Assembly (NCBI GenBank): GCA_037349315.1
Contig: JBAIAC010000018.1
Location: forward strand, 5,642,001-5,706,000
Direction of reading: 5' to 3'
DNA from: Chelydra serpentina
Lineage: Eukaryota > Chordata > Testudines > Chelydridae
DNA: 64,000 nucleotides
Numbering within the stretch: position 1 is the first letter of the stretch; each line of letters starts with the position of its first letter. Made by a program: the position numbers and the translations under genes. The notes under the pieces are model-generated. The model had not been told where the DNA came from. It searched no databases and was given only the letters and a program-made list of their open reading frames with translations. Below are positions 1-10,179 of this stretch, in pieces.

Positions 1-1190
1 CAAGCTCTTAGAAAAGCTGACCAAAGGCCAATTACAGGCTCATCTCATTGAAGATAATATCCTTAATCCAGTACAATTTTGATTCAGGCCAAGACAGGGG
101 ATGGAAAAAGCTTTAGTGATACCGATGGGGTGATCTCCTCCGGTCAATAGATGGTATGTAGGCATCCATTCTCATCCTCCTGGACCTCTCTGCAGTATTC
201 AACACTCTTATCCATGAAATACTGCTGTCCTGCCAGAGAGGTGGCAGAGATCCAGGGTAATACCCTAAAATGGATTAAATCCTTTCTGGAGGGATGCACA
301 CAAAGAATAGTGATAGTTGGCCATTACACCCTTCACTTATGGAGTCCCATAAGGATCAATTCTCTCTCCCGTCCTATTCTATATCTACATGCAGCCACTA
401 GATGAACTAGCCAGACAACACAGACTGAAGTGCCAGAAATATGCAGCTGATACACAGCTCTACTACACTTCATCTGACTATACCATCACAACTAAGATAG
501 CGCTGTGATTGGATGAGATCAGCCCATGGATGAAAAACAGCTGGTTGAAGCTGAATTTGAGCAAAACAAGGATTATGTTGAAGCAGAAGAAAGCATTTGA
601 AAGACTTGCATCCATGGCACAGTATCCTCTGGCTGAAGGTACACACCTGCAGTTATTCAATTCAGTCCATAATTTAGGAGCGCTCCTGGATTTTTCGCTG
701 ATGCTAAGCTTTCACATAGTAGCATCCTTAATTAATGCTTTCTACCATCTTTGGTTGGCTAAGAGACTCCATCTTATTCAGCAGCCACTGATCTGGTCTT
801 TGTTATATACGTCTTTGTCACCTCTTGTCTAAACCACAGCAAAGAAATGGATGTGGCCATGAAACCATGAGATCTTAGGAAACTCCAAGTAGCACAGAAT
901 GCTGCAACACATCAACATGAGCTACCGTGAGCATTTCAAACCAGTCCTCACCTCATTACACTGGCTTCCAATAGAATACCAAGTCAAGTTCAAGGTGTAG
1001 GTCCTTATCTTCAACTCAACTGCCTCAACCTAAAGTTCCAGAATGAAAACTGTGGTCAACAGCTCCACTCCACAAGCACAATGAAACTTGCTACCACAAG
1101 GCTAAAGCTCATCTGTGCAGGAGACAGAGCTTTCTCAGAGGCTGGTCTGAGACTGTGGAATGAACTCCCACGGGAACAGAACCATCATAA
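1..1190 (+). mobile_element. L2-type LINE relic (RT and C-terminal part of ORF2), cut by the window start
   Basis: Decayed reverse transcriptase of a non-LTR retrotransposon. Seen in broken frames: a GVPQGS-like block with FYIYM after it near 340-390, then a YADDTQLY-like block reading YAADTQLYY near 433-470 (one catalytic Asp replaced by Ala), then WMKNSWLKLNLSKT near 526-570. Downstream come an SLHWLP block near 950-970 and a GDRAF..AGLRLWNELP block near 1120-1170. This order and wording are those of L2 ORF2. Several stops and frameshifts break it, so it is not functional. The 5' part lies outside the window. A second L2 piece, from an earlier part of the RT, is at 55241-55495. Confidence 0.85.
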
Positions 1191-1394
1191 ACCTCCCCAC
1201 CTTCCACTCCAGTTGCAAGGCTCCTTTTATCAACCTGTCTTCTCTAACATAAACACATAGCAGTTTGCACATTTTAAAACAAAACAGAACCCGACACACC
1301 ACACACAACTCTCCTGCACAGGAGAACATGAGAGAGAGAATGAACTATAGATGACAAATGTTACATTGCTTAATGAACTACTGGAAGGCACTCA

Positions 1395-1570
1395 GATACT
1401 ATGGTGATGAGGAGAGGAGAGTATTCCAGCTCTGCCACTAACCCATTGTGTTTATGTGTAAGTAATTTAAATTCTTTGTTTCAGTTTCCTTGAGGACGGT
1501 CTGAGGATTAGTTAATGTTTGTAAAGTATGTTGAAAATGGAGTGCAAAGTATTTTTGTAATAAGAATGAT
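1395..1570 (+). mobile_element. MIR-type tRNA-derived CORE-SINE fragment
   Basis: The order GCTCTGCCACTAAC, then CAGTTTCC, then GAGGATTAGTTAATGTTTGTAAAG follows the MIR consensus layout in the sense direction. The part between is diverged and slightly shortened. It is an ancient repeat with no visible target duplication. Confidence 0.6.
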
Positions 1571-1721
1571 ATACAGGTAGGTTAGATACTACCAACATTA
1601 CCGAGATACCCACATTGTGAACAGGAATCCCTCTAAGAGTTATTATTAAACAAGAGAAAATATTGAAGGAGTAAGGCCAAACCTCAGGCTTTTAATCCAG
1701 GCAGTTACTATTTGCCTGGAA

Positions 1722-1816
1722 ATTACTTCTTCACCACTAGGCCATGTCCTGCCATTGTTATGTGTAAAGAACGCTCTTTGATGTCATCTTAGTAAACCCA
1801 CACTAAATTTAAAAAA
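1722..1816 (+). repeat. Left arm of a 96-bp inverted repeat
   Basis: This arm is the near-perfect reverse complement of 2492-2587, with about two substitutions and a one-base indel over roughly 95 bp. The arms enclose 675 bp, of which 393 bp is a later hAT MITE. No target duplication is visible outside the arms. It may be a foldback element or a local inverted duplication. Confidence 0.85.
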
Positions 1817-1965
1817 TTTAGGTCAGCATTGCTACTTCAAAGTGTACACTAGTATAAACATCTGAAAATGTGAAAAACACCTTTTCATATACACACAGTT
1901 TGTCTCAAGAATGGCCAAATGGAATTCTAGCAAATGTTCCAATACCAAAAAGACTAACCTCTGAG

Positions 1966-2358
1966 CAGGGCCGGTGCAAGGAAGTTTCACGCCCTAGGCG
2001 AAACTTCCTTGCACCATCCCTGCGCCCGCCCCCAGCTAATGCCGCCCCTCCCAGCAAGCACCCCCCCGCCCACGGGAGCTCAGCTCCCCCACCCACGGGA
2101 GTTGAGTCAGGAGGCAAGGGGGCGGCTCACTGCAGCTGCCTCCCGGATCCCCATGGCTGCCTCCCAGCTTCCCACTCAGTGGCTGAACGGGGAGGCAGGG
2201 GGCGGCTCGCCGCCCGCTGCCTCCCGGCTCCATGCTCAGCAGGGGGGTGGCTCGCCACGGCCACTTAGCAGGGAGCCGGGAGGCAGCCGCCCGCTGCCCC
2301 CCAAATCCTGGCGCCCTAGGCGACCACCTAGGGTCACCTAGTGATAGCACCGGTCATG
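1966..2358. mobile_element. CG-rich hAT-type MITE with perfect 8-bp target duplication
   Basis: Begins CAGGGCCGGTGC and ends GCACCGGTCATG, an imperfect terminal inverted repeat. The 8-bp direct repeat CCTCTGAG flanks it exactly (1958-1965 and 2359-2366), the hallmark of hAT insertion. The 5' end contains a perfect 16-bp stem (1973-1988 with 2000-2015). The interior is CG-rich with imperfect GGGAGGCAGGGGGCGGCT-like units. No transposase is encoded. A shorter relative sharing the 3' end is at 60540-60739. Long open frames here are by-products of base composition. Confidence 0.9.
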
Positions 2359-2491
2359 CCTCTGAGCTGACAATTATGAGAAATTTCAGCCCACAAAGTA
2401 ATCTCCCCCGACCATCCCTGAAAAGTAAGTGTCAGAAAAAGAGGGTCTTAGGATCTAAATTTCTCAATTTTGCAACGTAAATTCTGCCACC

Positions 2492-2587
2492 TTTTTTAAA
2501 ATTTAGTGTGGGTTTACTAAGATGACATCAAAAAGTGTTCTTTACACATAACAATGGCAGGACATGGCCTAGTGGTGAAGAAGTAAT
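2492..2587 (-). repeat. Right arm of the 96-bp inverted repeat
   Basis: Reverse complement of 1722-1816. The low divergence between arms suggests they arose together fairly recently or have been kept alike by gene conversion. Confidence 0.85.
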
Positions 2588-2808
2588 ACCAGCTCTGAAA
2601 AGATTTAAGGTTCTTGGAACTGGTTACAAGTAAACAGTCATTTAGTTTAACAGCATGCCCTAGTATAATAGAATTTGGGAAAGTATCCAATATGGGATGA
2701 CAAGAACTTGTCTTTATCTATGATTTGCCACACGGCATGCATCTTAATGCAGTAATGGCCACAACCAATCACTAATAATAAAATAAATAAATGGATATAT
2801 GCCAATCT

Positions 2809-2990
2809 CCTAGAACCGGAAGGACTTTCAAGGTCATCGAGTCCAGTTCCCTGCCTTCACTAGCAGGACCAAGTACTGTCCCCTGACAGATTTTTGCCCC
2901 AGATCCCTAAATGTCCCCCTCAAGGATTGAACTCACAACCCAGGGTTTAGTAGGCCAATGCTCAAACCACTGAGCTATCCCTCCTCCCTC
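2809..2990 (-). mobile_element. Cry-type tRNA-derived SINE, complete but diverged
   Basis: Read on the minus strand it starts GGAGGGATAGCTCAGTGG, a Pol III A box, followed by GGTTGTGAGTTCAATCC, a B box, then a tRNA-unrelated body and a CR1-like tail. This is the layout of the cryptodiran turtle tRNA-Lys SINE, thought to be mobilised by CR1-type machinery. The body (bases around 2850-2910) differs from the copy at 22886-23071, so it is a different subfamily. Confidence 0.85.
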
Positions 2991-3611
2991 TAATACTAAA
3001 GAGCTAGGAGACATTCCCTCTCCAACAGATGTTTTTCTTATAATCCCTCAAAACTGTACAATTTCTTTTGTTCACTACAATGAGCAGTAATAAGAATCCA
3101 TCTCTGTGCTGATCTTCCAAGATTTTCAAAAACTCCTCATATATTTTCAACTGATGCCAAGCTATGTAAGTAATTAGGTTCATTTTAATGCCTTAGCTCA
3201 TTAGGCAGCTTAGCAAAAGTATTTACATAAAGGAAAAATCTAATAAATAACTTTCTCATCTGTAAATACTAAAGGCCAGAGTTTTCTATATAACAATTTG
3301 GTAAGTAACCCTAATCCTTCTAATAGCTATACTTTGACTATATAATATCACCAGAAGAAAAAAAGTCCTGTAGTCAATTTCTCACATAACAAGAGTTATC
3401 CTGGATACAAAAAAAAACCCCACGTATACCACTTCTAAAATAAAACATATATTGCAATAACAATTTTTAAATTTCATGGAAAAATGAGATTTTGTCTCAA
3501 ACTACTCTCTGAAATACTACAAAATAATAAGTTAACAGAATATGGAGACATACAAGAAAATTCAGGACTACATGTTGAAAGTAACAAATAATGTATGCAC
3601 TCACAGTTGCA

Positions 3612-4128
3612 ATAAAAGATGACCAGCCTTATATAAGCCCATCTAGCCCAATATTCTGCCTTCTGACAGTGGCTGGTGCCAGATGCTTCACAGAACAAAA
3701 CAGGGCAATTTATCAAGTGATCCATCCCCTGATGTCCCAGTCAGAGGTTTAGGGACACCCAAAGCACAGAGTTTTGTCCCTGACCATCTTGGTTAACAGT
3801 CACTGATGGACCTATCTTCCATGAACTTATCTAATTCTCTTATGAGCCCACTTAATACTTTTGGCCTATACAACCTCATCTGGCAAGGAGTTTCACAGGT
3901 TGACTGTGTGTTGTGTGAAAAAGTACCTCCTTCTGTTTGTTTTAAATCTCCTGCCTATTAATTTCATTGGATGACCCCTAGTTTGTGTGGTATGTGAAGG
4001 AATAAATAACACTTATTCACTTTCTTCCCACCACTTCCCTCAATCGTCTTTTTTCCAAGATGAACAGTCCCAGTCTTTTTAATCTCACCTCACATGGAAG
4101 CTGTTCCATACCCCTATGTAAGATGTTT
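3612..4128 (-). mobile_element. CR1-like LINE 3' end
   Basis: On the minus strand the order is: a MEQLPCEVRLKRLGL-like block (about 4060-4110), a [21 protein letters not shown] block (about 3950-4000), a [17 protein letters not shown] block (about 3880-3915), then the 3' UTR ending near ATATTGGGCTAGATGG (about 3640). This is the C-terminal ORF2 and tail pattern of turtle CR1-group elements. Stops and small indels break the frame. Most of the element 5' of this is absent. Confidence 0.8.
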
Positions 4129-5041
4129 CACACTGTGCTGTGACATTTTCTAAAATGTGATTGCTCTGTAACACCTTAAAAAATGCACGAGGAGAGCAAA
4201 TGCATTACTCTAAACATTCCTTCTGAACACACACTTCTAAACATTCCAGAAAAAAGGGCCAGACTATAATACCCTCACTCATGCTAAGTAGTACCTTGCT
4301 TCACTTATGTTCACATTGACATTGAGAAGACTATTAGCATAGAAAAGCACTACTGCGTGTAATTGGTTGTCTTAAGCATTTTCTGATCAATATCATTATA
4401 ATACATATTGCAAATCTATACATTTTAAACACTCATTTGGTAGGGAATACAAAATAATTTAAAAAAAAACAAAATGTGGATGCTTATCTGAACCTTATCG
4501 AAATGTACAAACCCTGGAGAGCTGATCTTTCCTTCTAATCCAGCTTTATGTAACCCTTCCATTTTCAACCCTGGCTCACAGCAATAGCCACCAATTCTAT
4601 TACCTAACCCTGTGTCTATAGTCTCTTAGATCTATACCCTATCTGAGATTAAAACTGAATATTCAACAATCAATCTGTGACTGGAAATTAACTCTATATT
4701 TTCAGTGCAAATACTTTCAAAGGGATTTATAAAACGAAGCTCTTGGACCAGTTTAGATATAAGGAGTCAATTGGCACTGAGCAATCAACTAAGTGACAGA
4801 ATAATTGACTAACGCCCCAATTCAGGAAAGGATTTAAGCACGTACTTAAGTCCATCTCTATTCATCAAAGCACTCAGGCCTCAATTTAGAAGAGCATCCC
4901 TATTCAGGCAGGATGCTTATGCGTGTGCTAAAAAGTCCCAACTGGGAATGGGCCACAATGTTTTCCTGAACAGGAATATACTTAAGCCTATATACTCAAA
5001 TGCTTTCCTGAACCAAGGTCTAAAACATGTGCTTAAGTACA
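4129..5041. other. AT-rich noncoding interval
   Basis: No gene or exon seen. The stretch 4830-5040 contains several imperfect copies of a GTGCTTAAGTA/AGTCC phrase and their complements, probably an old palindromic repeat that was not classified further. Confidence 0.4.
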
Positions 5042-5270
5042 TTTTAAAAGCTATTTAGGCATTGCTGTGCTCAGTGTTGCGATGCCTAACTGATTTAGGA
5101 GCCTGTCTCATTTTCAAAAGGGATTTAGACATTCAGGAGTCTAAATCCAATCAACTGTTGATGGAATTAGACTCCTAAGTGCCTAAATGCATTTTGATAA
5201 TGTGATTTAGTCTCCTAAATCAGTTAGGCATTGCAATTCTGAGCACAGCAATGCCTCCATAGCTTTAAAA
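5042..5270. mobile_element. Palindromic MITE-like element
   Basis: The left arm 5042-5102 pairs with the right arm 5212-5270, sharing AGGCATTGCTGTGCTCAG and GCCTAACTGATTTAGGAG. The inner parts (5115-5150 and 5170-5205) also pair, so almost the whole 229 bp is one imperfect hairpin. No coding capacity. The superfamily could not be assigned because no clear target duplication is seen. Confidence 0.75.
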
Positions 5271-7077
5271 ATGTGAGCCTAAATGAAAAGTGGAATGAAT
5301 GAGTAAAAAGGATTTTAAGGCAATTCTCTCTACAACATTCTAAATAAGAGTTATTTTCATGGAAGACTAGTTCACAGCCACATAATTTTATAACTTTCAA
5401 TGTAGAAACGAATTTAGTAAAAAAAAATATAATTTATAATCCATAATTGCTTCTTGTACACAAATGGTTATCAGTATGCTTGTACAGATTTTCAATGGTC
5501 TGGCACTAGACTACTTGAAATACTATAAAAATAACATTATATTGCATATACTTCAAATAAGCAGAATTAATATTCAAAAGTGCAGAAAAAAAATACTATC
5601 CACAAACATCATGTAATTCTTTTATAATTTTTACTGAACATACAGTATGTGATGCATACACTATGAAAGGCAATTTAAAGGTTGAATGAATTGCTGAGAT
5701 ATGGGTCTGCTAGCTATCAGCACATATGTTAAGTATAAAGAAAGCATTCACTTTTCACTCGTTAATGCCATATTTTTTCTGTTTGCATTTCACTTTGTTA
5801 CGGGCTTTTAAAACTCCAGTTAAAAAATTCAAGTAACAACTTTTTTTTTTATGACAAAGATGTTAAACTTTTAAATCGGTATAGACTCTCAGGAGAGCAG
5901 GAGAAAAAATATTTCCATTTTTTATTTGATTTTAACAATTAAGTACTCTGAGCATTAAAAAAAACACACCAAAGTTTAGCAGTTGAACAAAATACCTATT
6001 GTATCTCTAGGCAGCCGAAAGAAAGCTGCCACAGGGAAAGAATTTATTAAACATCCCTCCCCCTCCCTAGACCCGTTTTGAACTCAGAATTACACAGCAT
6101 GCATCCTGTCTCAAAAACATTGTGATTTGCCTTTCAGTCATATACTTCCTGCTGCTGGTGAAATCTAAGCTGTGTTTCATGAAAAGGTTCAACTCAAGAA
6201 TTATTACAATGCCATGGTTACATGGCAAAATATATGGTAGCCTCAGGGGGCCAACCAAAGGAAACTTGGTTTTAGAAGAAAAATGACCACTCTGTTTGGA
6301 ATTTCACATACATATATACATAAATGCAAAAGGTTGTGTATCTGTAAAGTTTAACTGAATATCTCATAAACATCATAATGCTGACCTGTTTTATCTGCAG
6401 TGCACTTTGTGTGGTCCAATCATTTGTGAAATAGTAATGTTATCTAGTAAAGCCTGTTTATGTTTCATTTATCATCTCTCAGTCATTCTGACAACTTTTC
6501 CAAAGATGTGTGAGAAATGCTTAGGAGTGCCAGTTTGTTGGCAAAGCACCCAGTAAGCAATTTGTAAAGGTTGAAAACTTATGAATTTCTGAATTGAATT
6601 CTGCATCTTTGAACTTCCCTTTCAAAACATACATTAAAAATACTTAATGAAATTGAAGATTTATATTGATAATATTTTCAGTGCTTCCAACACAGAGAAA
6701 TGGCATAGCACTACTTTAAATCACACAACTGTGAGCAGATCCTCAACTTGGATTTTCCCCAAAATTCAGGCAGAAGAAGAGAACAGAAAAGATATCACTT
6801 GAGTAAAAAATGGATTATCCTCACCAAGTGACACTCACAAATTACCTGATCCTGCAAGGTGCTGAATGCTCCCAACTTTCCTTGAAGTCAAAGGGAGCTG
6901 AGGGTACACTACACATAAGAAGAATCTAGCTCATAATCTCCAATCTGGAAATATGTCAAAGTTGTCTAGGGAAGGAAAGATAAAAACTGTGCAGAATATA
7001 ATAGCAACCAAGACAGTACCTAATATACAGCCACAATACATAGACTACTATGGCTACCAGTAATAGGGGCAGATCTC
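5271..7077. other. AT-rich interval with one short palindromic repeat
   Basis: No coding sequence recognised. At 6838-6908 a GATCCTGCAAGGTGCTGA...GGGAGCTGAGGGT segment is the remains of a palindromic repeat of the type that recurs elsewhere in this window. Confidence 0.4.
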
Positions 7078-7490
7078 TTTGACTTCAGAGTTGCCTTCTT
7101 TGGCACTTTTAGAGTCAGTGAGCTGGGCCTTTGGGAGACACAGACAGGTCCCCGCAGGCATCGAATGTAATTTTTACAGGAGCAGTGTCCCTGTCATTAA
7201 CGTATTCGTAAAATGGACCAGAAGGGAAGGGGGACTTATGTGGTATTGAAGGAATGTGCATTTGAATGCCTGTGCCCCATTAAGGCAGTAAAAGCCATAC
7301 TAGAAATCCAGAACCAGCAGCCAGGCCTGCTGTTCATACATAATGATGGAGCTTCCTGATGCTGTACAGAGAAAAACCTTGTCATGAGTTAGGTAAATTT
7401 GGTACTCATTATTTGAGGATTGAGGCAGCAATGCCAGTGACCACAGGAGGGTTTTGGACAGTGGAAGGTAGAGATGATAGGGCATGAGAA
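7078..7490 (+). pseudogene. Tyrosine recombinase relic, Ngaro/DIRS type
   Basis: In the frame starting at 7078 the sequence reads FRVAFFGTFRVSEL, the box I region of tyrosine recombinases, with the candidate catalytic Arg at 7111-7113. About 60 codons on comes a DQKGRGTYVVL block (the beta-hairpin Lys region), then PGLLFIHNDG. After frame changes comes FGTHYLRIEAA, with the candidate HxxR His at 7407-7409 and Arg at 7416-7418 (usual form THSFRIGAA). Such recombinases integrate DIRS-order retrotransposons. Stops at about 7170-7215 and 7350-7420 and frameshifts make it dead. It lies about 140 bp upstream of an SGNH hydrolase relic on the same strand, an order known from Ngaro elements. The RT part of such an element is not seen upstream. 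Confidence 0.7.
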
Positions 7491-7529
7491 ATTAAGGTGT
7501 TACAGGATTTACATCTGCACCCAAAAAAA

Positions 7530-7592
7530 TGGCAAGGAATGGTAAATTATAGCATTGGCAAGGAATGATAAGGAATGGCAAGGAATGGTAAA
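7530..7592. repeat. Short direct repeats of a GGCAAGGAATGGTAA unit
   Basis: Three to four copies, some imperfect (for example GGCAAGGAATGATAA), lie between the recombinase and hydrolase relics. This looks like local slippage duplication. Confidence 0.6.
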
Positions 7593-7632
7593 TGTGATGC
7601 GTTTTTTGTTATAAATGGTATCTAGAGTCTAC

Positions 7633-8090
7633 TCAATATTTGGGCTCGCTATAGTGCATTGGGCCCACCAGAGAAAAGCCAGGATGGCAGGCAGATCAGA
7701 GTTGGGCTTCAGGGCCAAAACCATTTGCATCCAGTGGTTCAGCACACAAGGCATGCAGAGGGATCAGCTCATGCCACTTCTGGACTCATTGATGAACAGT
7801 GGGGATCCGTGTCACATCCTGGTTATTTACCCTGGAGAGAACAATCTTGGGGGTTGCATGGGATTTAATTTAAGGGATAGAATCCAGAGCATTGTTGACT
7901 TGACTAGCCAGGTTGACTTAACCTGGTCAAAGGTTAGGTTAATGGTCATAAATGCTTGTGAAGTGGGTTTGGTGGGGAGCTGCAGACCCAGCCCATGTGG
8001 ACAAGGCTCAGAACAAAATGAATCAGGCGGTCACCAGGATATTCCTGGAGACAAGGGTTCGGTGGTGTGACACTGGCAGACCTGGTGCCA
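7633..8090 (+). pseudogene. SGNH/GDSL hydrolase-like relic of a Ngaro-type retroelement
   Basis: The frame open from 7615 to 8070 reads AIVHWAHQRKA near its start (in place of a GHSxVxWAxRRA block), then QWFSTQGMQRDQLMPLL, then LVIYPGENNLGG (in place of a GxND block III), then VDLTWSKV. A frameshift near 7970 moves the continuing match to a frame reading DKAQNKMNQAVTRIF. This order matches the SGNH hydrolase domain carried by Ngaro elements. The block I Ser and the Asn-Asp pair are altered, so no activity is expected even though 151 codons are open. The substrate of the element-encoded hydrolase is not known. Confidence 0.65.
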
Positions 8091-9660
8091 GCTCATGCCA
8101 AGGCTCCTAGCCTCACTGAACACTGATAAATGCACAGCTGAAAACCATTCTGGCTCACTGCGTGTTAGTATTGTTAAAATAGATACTGGAGTTATAAGAA
8201 TGTGTTTAGACTTTATGAAATGCCTGTAGAATGATGCATGTATTAATCTGATTTATAATATCTGCATCCCATGTTATAAGATAATATTAAAGTGTTTGCT
8301 CTGTAACTATAAAAATGTTTGCTAAGAGTGTAAAACCCCACAGTCAGGTGAGAAGCATGACCAAGTGTGAAATACTAGTTTACCACAAGAGATGTCATTT
8401 CCTTCCCAACAAAAGAAGTCATATAGACATCAGACACTGTGGAACATCAGTGGACAAAAGACTTCGTTGACTGCTTCTTCCCACATCCATGAAGTGGGTA
8501 CTGTGTGCACAAGCCCTTGTCCCACCACATCTTGAACACTAGGGGAAGAGAATACAAACCCCTGTGAAGGAGGAATTGTTATAATTACGCTGCTTGGAAT
8601 TTGTAGAGGGCAATAATTCTAAGCATAAGCAAGGGATCCCCAAACTGCTTAGCTTGGGTTAGCCCTAAAGGACATATAGAGCTTTTGCATTACAACAACT
8701 TCTATTACTTTTAGAAACCTAAGACTGTAACTCATTTGTGTATGTTTACCTGCTTTAATCTCATAAATAACTCTCATATTTCTTTTTTCCTAGTTAATAA
8801 ACCTTTAGTTAGTTTAATATAGGATTGGCTACAAGCGTCTTTGGTGAAATATCTAAGGTACAACTGACCTGGGGTAAGTGACTGGTCCTTTGGAACTCAG
8901 AGTAATCTGATTATTATTGTGATTTTTAGTGTAAGGGACCATCTATCACAAGATGGTGGCAAGATAGACCGGAGTGCCCAAGGGGACCGTCTGTGACTCC
9001 ATGTTCAGGCTGTTATAGTGCTTGAGGAGTTCACACTTGATACTTGGTTGGTGAAATCTAATTATAGAACATACAACCAGTTTGGGGTTTGTGCCCTGGC
9101 TTGTAATAGTCTGCCCTGAGGTTGGCACCCACATTTATGAGCCACTCCAAACAGCTTGACAGGAGGTACAGCATAGAGACGACTGTTAGAATTGGCCAGA
9201 ATTTTTCAACGATGATGGTGTACATTTGTCAGATGGAGGCACTGACATATGGCTGAGGAATGTGAGGGAATTGATGGGCAGGAGTTGCAATACCAGGTGG
9301 TGTGGTTGTGGGGGGTGCGAACAAGCTAGTCCCTGGTGCCCCCCTTTGACCGGTTTCCAGTGAGGTTTAAAGGATAAAATTAACAATTCCCAGAGGCAAA
9401 AGACCTGGGATTTTGCTGATGGGCCTTGGGCTCATGGGATAGGTTGATACCCTGTGGCCCTTTCTGGATGTGGTCCCCACCCTCTGCACCCTCTGTCCCC
9501 CTTGTGGGTGAGAGGATAGTAGGACTCAGAGCGAGCAGAATACTGGGGGTAAGGCTGAGAAAAGCCTACCCAAGTTATGAGTTATGTAGTAGGAGCCCTA
9601 TAACCCCTGCACTGGAACCACTTAAATGCCTGTTATATGAGAGTATGGGTGTTTAAGTTA
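8091..9660 (+). mobile_element. Noncoding 3' terminal region of the Ngaro-type relic
   Basis: A long sequence without coding signal that contains a poly(A) signal AATAAA at 8796-8801, followed by TTTGGTGAAAT about 40 bp on. I recognise its phrases (AAGACTTCGTTGACTGC, ACCTGGGGTAAGTGACTGG, GTGCTTGAGGAGTTCACAC) as those of a high-copy turtle retroelement end. It directly follows the hydrolase relic in the same orientation, which suggests the terminal direct repeat and 3' region of the same element. Exact borders and the partner 5' repeat were not found here. Confidence 0.5.
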
Positions 9661-9997
9661 ACAAAAGTAAAATCCATCCATATGTCTGTCCTCCTTTTGT
9701 CACTGAGTCCGAATTAACAAGCCAGTGAGCAACTTCCAATGGGCATCTATGCCATGGCTAATCAATTGTGGCTTCTTGCATGTGTTGAGGCTCTGATGTT
9801 ACTTGAGCAAAGAGATCTAAGATTGGTTACAACTTGACGCACTGATCTCCACTGTAAAGACCACATAGCAGCAAATTCTGATAGAAAATGTTTCACCATT
9901 AAGGAAAGGGAAAACTTGTTAGTTAAAAATAAAAGGGATTTGGGGTTTTTTCTGGAGATGAGGATTTATATAAATACATTTCTCTTTGATATATTTA

Positions 9998-10134
9998 ATC
10001 ATAGAATCTCAGGGTTGGAAGGGACCTTAGGAGGTCATCTAGTCCAACCCCCTGCTCAAAGCAGGACCAATTCCCAATTTTTGCCCCAGATCCCTAAATG
10101 GCCAATGCTCAAACCACTGAGATATCCCTCCCCG
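9998..10134 (-). mobile_element. Cry-type SINE with internal deletion of the B box
   Basis: Starts on the plus strand with ATCATAGAATCTCAGGG and ends with the complement of the A box (CACTGAGATATCCCTCC). Compared with the copy at 22886-23071, about 40 bp holding the B box are missing between CCCTAAATGG and CCAATGCTC. The bases GGCC occur at both edges of the missing piece, so the deletion probably used microhomology. Without its B box it should not be a Pol III template. Confidence 0.85.
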
Positions 10135-10140
10135 CCAACT

Positions 10141-10179
10141 TTTCAGTGTTGTGGCATTTGATCTGCCACAACACTGAAA
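10141..10179. repeat. Perfect 16-bp stem hairpin
   Basis: 10141-10156 and 10164-10179 are exact reverse complements with a 7-base loop (TTTGATC). It starts 7 bp outside the head of the SINE at 9998-10134. Confidence 0.85.

Noticed and set aside
2809..2990. A tRNA-Lys gene, from A and B boxes on the minus strand
   Set aside because: The boxes belong to a SINE head, followed by the tRNA-unrelated body and CR1-like tail; the same unit recurs at 9998 and 22886.
7615..8070. 151-codon frame as a functional GDSL hydrolase
   Set aside because: Block I Ser is not found, GxND reads GENN, similarity continues in another frame after about 7970, and a dead recombinase precedes it.
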